Of a stretch of 64,000 bases of DNA, positions 38,201 through 47,867 are shown in pieces. The stretch's first letter is position 1. Every line of letters starts with the position of its first letter. The DNA is from Amia ocellicauda (lineage: Eukaryota > Chordata > Actinopteri > Amiiformes > Amiidae): the NCBI RefSeq assembly GCF_036373705.1, contig NC_089850.1, forward strand, positions 48,759,548-48,823,547, given 5' to 3'. The translations under genes were made by a program, and so were the position numbers. The notes below the pieces were generated by a model. That model was not told the DNA's origin. It ran no database searches and saw nothing but the letters and a program-made list of their open reading frames with translations.

Positions 38201-39388
38201 GCTGAATACACTGGAGAAGGTCATCAATGAGACCATGGTAACCAACAAGGCGGCAGGACGATTTAATGATATTGATAGTCATTCATTCAATTCAAATCCA
38301 GTCCTTGAGGGACAGAGTCCAACAGGTTGTCTAGATGGGTCTCTATTTGATTTTGACTAAAAAGTCTGGGTGGAGAGAAACCAGGAGCACTCTGGCTCTG
38401 TAGGACTGCATTTGAACAGTGCGCCGGCTGTGAGATGTCGTGTCCAGTGTATTGACAGGCTCCTTATTGCCTTTGCTGCCTCCTTCCCTCCCTCTCCCTC
38501 AGACGTGGAAGAACGAGACGGTGGCAGAGCAGGAGAAACGCGCAGCCACGGAGCGACCTGTGCTGCTGTCCAAGGACATCGAGGCCCGGCTGGGTCTGCT
38601 GGATCGCGAGGTGAAGTACCTGCTCAACAAGGCAAAGTTCGCCAAGCCCAAACCCAAGCCCAAGGACAAGAACGCGACCAGCTCTGACGCAGACAAGAAG
38701 ACCGCCAACGACACTGAGAAGGTCATTCCCCCGAAGGACGAGTCCACCTCCCCTGATGAACAGAAGGAAGGCGAGTCCATTACAGGAGAGAGGCAGTCGA
38801 TTGGGACTTCTAGATTTGTTTTGGGGGGGAGGTGACTTTGATCTTGCAGAAAAGGATATCTAGGGTAACTATATTTCTTCCTCTTTCCCAGCCACCAAAG
38901 CCCCAGATGAGGTGAAACCTGCAGAAGAGCCACCCACTGAAGATGCTGGGACAGACAGCAAGACCGACAGCCAGTCGGAGCCTTCAGATCCTTTGGAGAT
39001 AGAAGCAACAGCAGGCAAGTCTCCAGCTCCTCTGTGCAGAGGAATTCAGACTTCAGAGGATTTTTACTTCCTGTTCTCTGAAGGGGACGTGGCTGTTTAG
39101 GTATAGAGCAAAAACTCCTGTGTAAGGCTGGATTTAAAAACAAAAACAAAACTGTTCTTTTTAAATCCCATGACTGCTAACTTATTTGAATGGGTCTTAT
39201 TGTACCAAACTGTATACTGAAAAAAGCTGGCATGATCCATGTATTACTTCAAGCAGATCTGGCTTTTAAATTTGCTATGTGTGGGCAACTCATCACCCAA
39301 GGACTAAAACTAAAACCCACTTTTTTTTGTATCTGCAGAACCAACGGAAAGCAGTAAACTGGAAAACCACATAGAAGATGAATTATAA
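23203..39388 (+). CDS. hyou1: HYOU1 (GRP170/ORP150), ER-lumenal large HSP70 chaperone
   Basis: HYOU1 is an ER HSP110-class chaperone and nucleotide-exchange factor for BiP. Twenty-three coding exons join in phase: 23203-23269, 23737-23830, 24048-24126, 25766-25920, 26128-26204, 26351-26532, 27026-27141, 27386-27572, 27915-28049, 28336-28418, 28536-28668, 28828-29018, 29318-29456, 31610-31667, 32150-32226, 35305-35496, 35749-35948, 37433-37520, 37651-37907, 38153-38237, 38503-38770, 38892-39014, 39339-39388. The product is 1,011 residues (human 999). It begins with a signal peptide ([20 protein letters not shown]). HSP70 ATPase motifs follow ([48 protein letters not shown]). Exons 16-17 encode the Glu/Lys-rich acidic loop, and exons 18-21 the helical lid. 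The C-terminus HIEDEL is a KDEL-like ER-retention signal. Transposons fill introns 3, 13 and 15. The last two introns appear to use GC donors. Confidence 0.97.
24183..25661 (-). mobile_element. Tc1-like transposon (copy 2) in HYOU1 intron 3
   Basis: A complete element by its ends: TA at 24181-24182 and 25662-25663 flank CAGTGAGGG... and its inverse, with inverted repeats about 200 bp long. The minus-strand transposase frame 25381-24728 carries [20 protein letters not shown] and the first catalytic Asp. A second frame, 24727-24395, carries the rest, with DNDPKHT (second Asp) and [11 protein letters not shown] (Glu), the DD34E layout. The two are separated by a frame break at a CCCCAT microsatellite expansion near 24702-24726. 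A 44-bp perfect palindrome lies upstream of the transposase. It shares an internal coding deletion with copy 1. It is inserted antisense to HYOU1. Confidence 0.94.
25340..25436. repeat. 44-bp perfect inverted repeat inside Tc1 copy 2
   Basis: Arms 25340-25383 and 25393-25436 are perfect reverse complements separated by 9 bases. Each arm contains a TATA-like TATAAAA or its reverse, so the structure presents a TATA box in both directions. The transposase start codon near 25298 lies about 40 bases beyond the left arm. Equivalent arms occur in the copy at 61244-62686. Confidence 0.93.
26721..26803. mobile_element. Solo end of a second Tc1-like family
   Basis: About 83 bases ending ...CCCAGAACTG followed by TA match, in reverse complement, the left end of the chimeric element at 7738 (CAGCTCTGGAAACAATTAAG and the following 65 bases) with few differences. 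Only one terminal repeat is present. It lies in HYOU1 intron 6. Confidence 0.75.
29252..29277. repeat. Poly(T) tract
   Basis: A run of about 26 thymines upstream of HYOU1 coding exon 13 (29318). It may strengthen the pyrimidine tract, though a conventional branch/acceptor region lies between it and the exon. Confidence 0.9.
29618..31445 (+). mobile_element. CR1-type LINE, internally deleted, in HYOU1 intron 13
   Basis: Plus-strand frames encode parts of a CR1-like ORF2. The first is endonuclease (29652-30032, with [11 protein letters not shown] and GVCYRPPNS). A linker region follows. The reverse transcriptase block at 31098-31427 ([38 protein letters not shown]) comes last. Directly after YINDI the sequence jumps to the 3' tail, so the catalytic FADD box is deleted. 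The tail (GGGTCGAATGGCCTCCTC, then a TTATGTTC-type end) matches the copies near 11340 and 45530. Frameshifts and stops make it inactive. It occupies nearly all of a 2.1-kb intron in sense orientation. Confidence 0.92.
32387..32394. repeat. hAT target-site duplication, left
   Basis: CTGTTACC, identical to 35198-35205 on the other side of the element. Confidence 0.93.
32395..35197 (-). mobile_element. Full-length hAT transposon (ZMYM1/TTF-like transposase) in HYOU1 intron 15
   Basis: The ends are perfect 13-bp inverted repeats, CAGTGGCGAACTG and its complement, bordered by the perfect 8-bp duplication CTGTTACC. The 2,803-bp body holds a multiply broken minus-strand transposase from about 34760 to 32626. 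Pieces in order: an N-terminal TTF-type zinc-finger-like region ([14 protein letters not shown]); the catalytic-domain blocks [20 protein letters not shown] and [14 protein letters not shown]; an alpha-helical insertion; and the C-terminal hAT dimerisation block ([18 protein letters not shown]). This is the ZMYM1-like class of hAT proteins. It makes up over 90% of the intron and ends about 100 bp before exon 16, antisense to HYOU1. Confidence 0.95.
32626..34760 (-). pseudogene. Broken hAT (ZMYM1-like) transposase
   Basis: At least seven overlapping or adjacent minus-strand fragments (34760-34536, 34750-34421, 34481-34020, 34014-33832, 33847-33629, 33540-33328, 33131-32925, 32886-32626) together cover most of a single hAT transposase but are separated by frameshifts and stops. 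The DETSD, YDGA and SVERPFS motifs are still readable, so decay is moderate. Confidence 0.88.
36331..36353. repeat. Poly(A) tract in HYOU1 intron 17
   Basis: About 23 adenines in the 1.5-kb intron between the exons at 35749-35948 and 37433-37520. It could be a retroposon tail, but I could not define a body. The rest of the intron shows nothing recognisable. Confidence 0.8.
38771..38891 (+). other. hyou1: Probable GC-AG intron (HYOU1 intron 21)
   Basis: Reading phase, and the next exon starting GCCACCAAAGCCCCAGATGA, require the donor after ...AAGGAAG; the intron then begins GCGAGT and ends CCCAG. No nearby GT donor fits the phase. Reading through instead meets a TGA stop at 38833-38835. Confidence 0.75.
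39015..39338 (+). other. hyou1: Probable GC-AG intron (HYOU1 intron 22)
   Basis: The preceding exon ends ...ACAGCAG and the intron begins GCAAGT, the strongest form of the rare GC donor (AG|GCAAGT), ending TCTGCAG at 39338. Joining it gives Glu-Pro-Thr-Glu... ending HIEDEL-stop, the expected ER-retention C-terminus. Read-through runs to a stop near 39099 and would lose that signal. Confidence 0.82.
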
Positions 39389-41815
39389 CATCTGGAATTC
39401 CTGAAATAATTCAGTGTATTTATTGACTTTTGTAATTTTTTTGTTTTGTTTTCTCCTATTAAATTAAACCGGAATGTGTCAGTGGATTAGCTTGGAAAAA
39501 CCTATAGGTGTATATTTCATGTTAAGGGTATTTTTGTTTTGGATTTTATTAATTATTCTCCACTCAGATGGCCCCAAAACATTTTTTAAATTCATATCTC
39601 TCATTTTTCCCCCCTGAAGTTTTAAAATCTAAACAAATCCCATGTTTTTGGTCATGTAGAGTGGCCTTACAGCAGCCCAGGTGCATTGTGGGGGGACTGT
39701 GCTTTCTATGTTCTGAACACAGTTCTTCGGAGAGCAGAGGAGTAACACGGACTGTGTTCTTATCCCTAATAATTTCAGACATTTGTTAAAAGCATTTGCC
39801 CACTAAAGCAAGTGGCAGTGTGGTTCTATACTGAGGAAAGGTCATTTTCATTTTAGGAAGGTGACGGGGGCAGAATACTTAGTTTTTAAGCTTTGTGTGC
39901 ATTTTGTTTACTTTTTCTCTAATGGGCACAGACCTGCACAGTGACCGGCTTCTCTCTGTAGGACACAGTGGGCAGTTTACACCCCAGAGTCACGGCAGAA
40001 GTTTTTTTCTGTGTGATGGAAACCTTGCTTTGCTTGTGGTGGTATGACTTTGACCCTCGGATTTATGCGGGGGGGGGGGGGGGGGGTGGGGGTAGGTTGG
40101 CAGGTTGGCAACAGCTTCTTAATTGCACCTGAATGCCCTGACTGGGGACACTCCAGTGCTATTCTGAAAGCAGGATTGTTCCCAGTGTTGACTCAGGACC
40201 TGCTGTGGTGCTCCATGGAGTACAGGCTGGCTGCAGTGGCTGCCACTGATTTCTTGTGTGTTTGTCAGCAGGGAGGAGAGCTGTACAGAGGTCACGCCGA
40301 ACATTGCTTGCGTTTTGTCTTTGTCTTTCTCATTCAGTAGCGGGCGAGGTGTTATGTGGGCTTATTGGGAGTTTGGTTTGTTTTCTGGAAAGTCAGGATT
40401 TTCACAGCCCAACTTCTTGCCATTCTATAAATATCGGAAGTAACAACTTGAATCCTACATCAATGTTGCACTTCAATTACACCTTTCTGAAACTTCTATA
40501 TTTTGTTTTACCTGTCTTATAATGTTTTGATGAAGCGACTGTGCAGTCTATATTAATTGTATCATGATGATCCCAGACTGTCAGGCTGTGTATGGTTGTC
40601 CGTGTTCAGATTTCCCAAGGGGAATATTACAGTAACTCGGGCATTATGGGGCATGTTTCACAGTAGCCTACCAGGTGACAGCCTGCTTATTCCAGTTTCA
40701 CAACACTGAGCAAGATGTAACGGGAGAACCGTAGTAAAAATATTTTGTATTTCAGCCACTTCAATATCTAAGCTGATTTCTACAAAAATAAAAATAAACA
40801 CCCCATTCTGCTGTGAAATACTGTTTTGCTATAAAGAGTAAAAGAAAAGATGTATAAAAAAGGTTAAAATTAAAAGTGCATCTGTGAACTAGCACACTGT
40901 ATGATATTGGCTTTGTGCAAAGGGATGCAAAAGTATCACGAAGTAACCAATGTTGGAGAACATTTGAACATTGCCTGCCAGGGCAGCCATTAAAACAGTG
41001 TGTGTCTGTACTGCTTTTACAACACACATAGATAGTGTGGGATTATAGAAAGGTGGGGGGGGAGAGAAGGGATATTTCTGTTGTGCAACCAGGCCTGTCC
41101 TTGGGCGTTTTTAATATGCTGCTTGACTGAATTTATTTACCCAAATTACCTAAGGAATACTTTTTTTTTTTTTTTTTCATCACTCCAAGTGTTTTTCTTT
41201 AATGGGGATATGGTAGATTACTGGACATATCCAAATTTGTTTTTTGCACAAGAAAGGTTAGTTTCAGTGGTGCAGCCAGAGGACAGATGCTGAAGTGTCA
41301 AACCCCAATGTTTGTTCTAGTTTCTTGTCTGGTGTTTCCTACTGGGTGATGTAACCTTTTAAGAAAACTGTAGAGCACCTACTGTTGATGAGCCAAAAAG
41401 GGCAGAAACTGCTAAAATGGTGTGGGAATCAGGTGTAAGGCAAAGGTCTCCTCACTGATTTGGCTTCCAGCGTTCCTTATGGTGGTTGCATCCCACTTCC
41501 CTCACATGAACAGTTGTGCACAAGTGCAATTTTTCAGGTGGCTTAGTGTAGTGGTTTATAACTCAATTACATAGTTTTTTCTGGTAACACCTACATTGAA
41601 GTACAATACTGTATTTTTAATTCTCATGCAGTTTTGCCTGGTCCGTGGGTTTTTGCCTTTCTATGAAAACTCGAACAACGTTTTTTCAAGAGATGGATTT
41701 TGCACTGGACGTCCGAGGACAGGATTGATTTTGTTTGTTTGTTTTTTTTCCCCTGTGCAGTTCCAAATGAAACCATTTAACCAAATCAAATAAAGACTAT
41801 GGTTTCCTGTATTTT
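39389..41815 (+). other. hyou1: HYOU1 3' untranslated region (inferred extent)
   Basis: No coding sequence follows the stop at 39388. A variant poly(A) signal ATTAAA lies at 39458-39463, and a canonical AATAAA at 41789-41794. A G-homopolymer is present at about 40069-40086. Short and long transcript ends are both plausible; which is used cannot be told from sequence. Confidence 0.5.
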
Positions 41816-44190
41816 GGAGAAAGCAAAAGATTTTGTTTTTGCTGCAGGTTTCATGGCTAAGTTAAAATGTTAGTGTGATTGCTAATGGAAACACTTTTCC
41901 TGTATATAATTTTTCAAATTTATGTTTTTTGTTAATCTAAACCTTAAACAAAAACACCAAACCTTGTAATGGCTTCAGTATTCCACTAGGGTGCAGCAGA
42001 GACATTTGGTTGTCCTCAGTATATTACAGCAAAATGTGTTCAAACTTCTCAATTTTCCACATAAAATGCAGACACAACTGGTGCACTTCGAGAGAAACTA
42101 ATTATACAGAGCTCATTCTAGCTTTCATCTGCACCTGACATGTTTCTGATCTTATGGTATTTATGTAACAAGGGGTGATTATTAGCAATATTATATAACT
42201 TGATTTTGAGTTGCATTAAAGGGATACTTCAGTTTTTGGCATTTTAGCCAGATGTCTTACTCGTCAAGAGTCCTATGAATCCATGGAAAACTTTTACATT
42301 CTGTGGCTCCAGTTTGAAAGAATTTGAATTTTTTTGTTTTATTAGCTTAGCCCAATACAGCGAACCTGATACATGCCTTACTTCCTTATCTTGGTAGACA
42401 ACTTCTGCCCTGACTGCATTAAGTTATAGTGCTTCAAAAGAAAAAGCATTTCTAAATCTGTGACTAATGCTAAGAAAAATTTACAATAATCATGATAAGT
42501 GATAATCAGACAAAGTACTTAGTTTTTATCGAACTGAATCATTATATTAAACAGCTGTTTATTTTGAATAGAATTAAAACATTTCAATTAAAGATTGCTT
42601 AAAGAATACCAGTTGTGAAAACAAAAATCACTATCACATTATATTGTAACTCTTGCTTTCTTTTGTAAATAACCGTTGACTTGTTTAGTTTTTATTTTAG
42701 CTTGTCTGCAACTTGCCTTGGATGTGGATGATTATAACTAGTTTGGATCTTTATCATGTTCAATATGATAACGTTTCTCATTATTGAATAAACACATTTG
42801 TTAACCATCATTTCAAGGGATATTTGGCAAGATGATCAGGATCATGGCGGTACGATGCACAAACAAACAAATCAATGATTAAGAGAACAGTGCCGATCCT
42901 GAGCAGAATGCATACATGGGCGGGCCCATTCGGATTTACACTGAATGCTTCACAAAATGTAAGCAATACTGATGATAATCATTAAAATAATAATAATTAT
43001 TATTTATATTTTAGCAGACGCCCTTATCCAGGGCAACAAATTAGTTTAATAGATACTTTTTTATTGAATTGAGATTGGAACCTGACAAAAACATAATTAA
43101 TAGTTTAAACCTAGCCATGGAATGCATAATAAAAATGATGATAGACATATATATATATATAATATTTTTAAATCAAAGAAACTTGAATTTCTAGATATGA
43201 GCAGTTGATTGCAATATTTGACATGGTAAATTGCTTTTTCACATAAATAAATATGAGTTTGAGCACGTCTCAAGTTTTACTTCCATAATTACACATAGAA
43301 ATGTCTAGGACATGCACTGATTACATTTATGAGTTAGCTGAAAGGCAGAATTACACACATTTGTAAGTGCACAGTAGACTAAGACCATTAACCTGTGAAT
43401 CACTTCGCCTGTCCTCCAACATGTCGGCGGCAGGTATGCATGATGTCACACGTGTTCACTATTGCTGGAAGCTGACTCTCAAAAGCCGGCTCATAGATCT
43501 TTTCAATCGTTAAAAGCGGGATGGATAGCACATTTGTACATTAAGTATTCTCTACTAGTATATATAAAAATCAAAATTATTTTGATGAATATGTTTAAAA
43601 ATGTTTCTTTTGGAACTATCTTGCCAAACACATTTAATCTGCTGTGATGAGGCAGGCACGCTGTGTGCAAATGAAAACAGAGCACAGGCACAACCTAAAG
43701 TCCATAAATAAGGATGGATGTGGAAACATATTTCTTACAATTACCAGTAAATTAACACATTTATTTGACTTTATTTACTGTTTATAGTATTGTAAGACTA
43801 CAAATGACAAACAGCCAAATGAAAGCAGCGTACCAACTGGATGATCCCGTGGTTACTATGCAGCTCTGTACTAAACTAATACACAAGTTTAATACCCATT
43901 GCAACGAACTTGACGGCTGAACATTTATGCTGCATTCCAGACAACTCAGAAAATCAGATTTGCCACAGACAGACACAGATAAGAGAGTACAGGTGAGAGG
44001 TAGCCATCTTGTTGTGTTCCTAGTTTCAGACCAGTCTTAGCATTCCTCATTTTGTTTTAACTTTGCCTTAATTGAAGTTAATCTTGTCTGTAGTTTGCCT
44101 TAATTGAAGTCAGTTCAGTTCAGCTGCTGAGTTGATTAAACTAAATAGGTTGTAGAAAGGCGATTTAGTCAAGGACTAGCAGGAATTCGG
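41816..44190. other. Gene-poor AT-rich intergenic region
   Basis: No gene recognised. At 43011-43037 the motif TTTTAGCAGACGCCCTTATC, continuing CAGGGCAA, resembles a repeat motif very common in fish genomes. The stretch from about 42219 (TTAAAGGGATACTTCAG) also resembles the start of a common fish non-autonomous repeat. Both are weak family guesses from memory. Confidence 0.45.
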
Positions 44191-44199
44191 TTCCAGGTG

Positions 44200-45531
44200 G
44201 AGCCAGTTAGGTGTGAATTGGAGGCTACTTAAAGCTGCTGTCAAAACCTAGGAGAGATGAGACCTTAGAGCAGGACAGCGTAGAGAACTGCTGGGTTACA
44301 GTAGGTCATATCCACAGAAAAGGACATCCCAAGAGCTAGAAATGCCCAACAGGTTCCAACTGCTGGACACTGAATTGGGACAGTGACAGCTCAGAGGGTG
44401 ATGGGAGGGCAGTTGAGCACCAGAGCACCATGGTGCCCACTCCCCCCAAAGAAGAGGTGTAGATCACACAGTGTGTTCTAGTGATAAGGAGACCCGCATG
44501 GTATCTTGCCTGCCTGGTGCTCAGGTTGCAGATCTCCCTAAACTAGTAGACAGGCTACTGGCCAAAGCCAGGGGGAATCCACTGGTCATGGTCCACATTG
44601 GAACCAATGACATAGGAGATGGCAGGGCAGAGGTTCTCCAAGATAAATTTAAAGAAGAACGAAACTGAAAAGCAGAACCTCCACGGTAGTTTGCTCTGAA
44701 TTACTTCTGGTACCACGTGCATGGCCAGGGAGACGGGCAGAGATTAGAAAGTTTAACTTTCTAATGAAGTTGGGTCTTTCTTCTGGGATAGATGGGACCT
44801 ATACAAACCGGATGGTCTACATCTAAACAGAAGGGGGGCTAATGCATTGGGAGAGCATATGTGCAGAGTAATTGAGAATCTTTTAAACTAGGGACCAGGG
44901 GGGCAGGGAGCTCTGACAATGGGAGATGTTCCACTAAGGAAAGAAAACCAAGGGAAACTACTAGTAGGAAAGTCCTGAAATGTTTGTACCTCAATGCCAG
45001 GAGTATAAGGAACAAGATGTTAGACCTAGAAACCACAGTGCTGGCATGTGACTATGATGTTGTAGGAGTGACAGAAACATGGCTAACAGAAAATGATGGG
45101 GATGAAAACAAGTTGGAAGGATACACACAGTTTAGGAGGGACAGGCAAAATCGAAGAGGTGGTGGGATAGCATTATATGTGAAAAATGACATTGAGGCAG
45201 AAGGACTCAAATTAGATCCCAGTAATGGAACAGAATCTTTGTGGGTGAAACTTTTGAACAAAAGATCCGGAGGATTAGCGGTAGGAGTGTGTTACAGGCC
45301 ACCAAACTCAGGACTGCATGTAGCAAGGATGTGGCTGTTATAATGGGGGATTTCAACTTCCCAAACATAAACTGGGAAAGCCCAGTTGGGACTACAGAAA
45401 TAGAAATGGAAATGGTTGAGATGGTAAATGACTCCTTTCTAACTCACTCATCACTTAGTTATTAATGGACACCAAACGAGCACGATGGGTCGAATGGCCT
45501 CCTCTCGTTTGTAAACTTTCTTATGTTCTAA
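44200..45531 (+). mobile_element. CR1-type LINE copy with ORF1 esterase-like block and ORF2 endonuclease
   Basis: The first part encodes an SGNH/esterase-like ORF1 remnant: VMVHIGTNDIGDGRAEVLQD at about 44585-44650, then a DGLHLNRRGANALGEHM block near 44810-44865, which supplies the GTND and DxxH motifs. ORF2 then starts near 44984 with the AP-endonuclease ([56 protein letters not shown]). The endonuclease frame breaks near 45330, and after about 45445 the sequence jumps straight to the LINE 3' tail (GGGTCGAATGGCCTCCTC, ending near TTATGTTCTA at 45531). The whole reverse transcriptase is missing. The 5' boundary is approximate. Confidence 0.9.
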
Positions 45532-47867
45532 GTAAACTCGGGCGGAATTGAACAACCCTGACTTCTCAGAGTGGTGGTTGTATGACATCACGCAAATATG
45601 GTGGAACACATGGCTGTGTACACCATAAATGTAAACTACTGTCTTAAGACTATTTTAAGCATGATAAAACGTGACAGGTCTGTAAAAACACGGTTTAATT
45701 GCAAAATGTCAATACATTGTGATTACTGCTGCTGCCCTCTAGAGGAAACTAAGTATGGTACTAGGTTAGTCACCTCTACTCCGGCCACAGACAAACTATG
45801 GATAGTTCTGTACTAAGTGGAACAAAATGTCCATATATTGTGATGGTTTCAAAAATTTGAAACTCAACTAATCATAACTCAATTTTGTTTTTTTACATAT
45901 AAAATACATTTACCTTTTTGTTTTTGATATTGACAACGTATTTGTAATTTATTAATAGCAGCAAATGCTCTGATGTACATGGATTAAAAAAAAAGATAAC
46001 CAGTGTGCAAATTGTCTGTTGAAAGGTTTTATTAAATACTTTGAAATAACTAAAAGTATAGGGTATTGAAAGCTCTACAGGAATTACCCAGCTGGAATTG
46101 TAGTGCAATATGATATGAATACTACAAAGTTATATATAATAGTGGACTGTATGTAGCCTATAGCTGACTTAGTATAGGCTATTAGTATATGCCAATATAG
46201 TAAATATTTAGTATACCGTGCGCGGGGGAGGGCTGTGGGTCAACATTGAGAGCTCCAGCTCGGGGCTGCAGCTCTGTACAGAGGTGCCGGTCCGAACCTC
46301 CGCCTGTGCATTACATCTGTTATTTTCTTAGCTGGCTTTTGAGTCAGCAATTTGCGACCATTTGCTTCCAGCAAATGATGAGTTCAAGTTCCTTCAAACT
46401 GGACGCACAGAATTAAATACTGAAGTATCCATTTAAAGATGTCTGCAATACATATTTTGACTATTTTATTAATTGCAGAAAGTTGTCAAGTAAGCTGCAG
46501 TCTCGGTTGTCATGAATAAAGTATATTTTCAGCACCAAAATTGTCAACTTGTAATAAGGCAGTAATAACTTGTAATAAGCTACACGACCTTAACAGTGAA
46601 ATCTAGAAACACATCTGCACCAGTGGAGTTTCATCTTGTTTCTTTTTAGAATTTACCACTTTTTCTGCCATTTTCTGTGGCCACCGTACAATTACATTAA
46701 CAACCCACAGCTGTCACGCCTGCTGCTTGTTTGTGCATGCACCACACAAGAGCAGTGCAATAGTGACACGGCTGCAGCAGTTCGCTTAATTGGCCTATCA
46801 GATAAGACCAGTTTCTGACTGACAAACAGATTTGTCCACGGCTGACTGGGAGAATAATTAGTTACAATAATAAGCTTTACTTTGTGTGATAAAGTTGAAA
46901 AGAAAATTGCGAAAGCGTGCACAGCTATTGTTTTATTCAAAATGTTTAATAGCTTTAAAAAGTAATCAGTCATTCATGTTAATGCCAATACCCCAGTGCC
47001 AGTGTTCACAGATCAAGAGAGACGCTCCTAGAATTGCACAAGTCTATATTCAAAAGAAACTAGATTTAAACTAAGGTTGAACATTCCTCCCTTGTACAAA
47101 GTGAGATCAGAATGCCTCCAATATACTGATATTCCTACCCCTACATACATAAAATGCACTAGTTTACCCTGCTTGCCATGTGTTGCCGATTATGTTTTGG
47201 GGATAGGGTCTGGAAGGCCTAATGAGTTGGTGGCAAACCTATAGTGCACAAGAGGGAGCCAGGTGTGTCACCTATAGCCCAATCAGGTTTGCATATCAAG
47301 CAGTGTGATGCTACCCTTGATCCCAAAACATGTAGGACAACAACACAATGCTCCCTTGTATTAATGGCATGAACGTTCCAGATTGCTTTTTTTCATGTTT
47401 TCTCCCAAGTGTAAAATAATAACAATTTAGGAAATGGGTACAGTCTCTTTGGATAGCTTCCCAGAACCTTTCCCATTATATGAAATTAGGACAGGAGACA
47501 CTCACAAAGCCCTTCAAAGCCTCGCAACCCCCAACAGAGATATTACATTCCTAACAGGCAGAAAACAGATATCACGAGGTGTAAATAATCCATTAAAAAC
47601 TACATGAGAACTATTAAAATGGTGTCCAAAAACACAAGACAAAGACATAACCTAGATAGTTGTATTCCTCAGTGTGTATAAACTATGCCATTTCTCTTCT
47701 TGGGGACAGAACTGGATGCTGAAGTAGCTATGGAGTAAATACCTTGTCTAACCACCCCTTCCCCTCCCTCCTCCTGTCAGCACATACATTCAGCATATAC
47801 ATCCCAAAACCACCCACTACCCTGACCAACTCTCTCACCTCACCTACCCCCTCAACTCCAACCCCCC
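45532..47867. other. Intergenic region
   Basis: No coding region, RNA gene or transposon recognised. It includes the 3' flank of the ZP-domain gene, which ends at 47868 on the minus strand. Confidence 0.5.

Noticed and set aside
38771-38835. Alternative HYOU1 ending by read-through to the TGA at 38833-38835
   Set aside because: It would drop the two downstream in-phase exons and the KDEL-like C-terminus that the family requires. It may exist as a retained-intron isoform but is not the main model.
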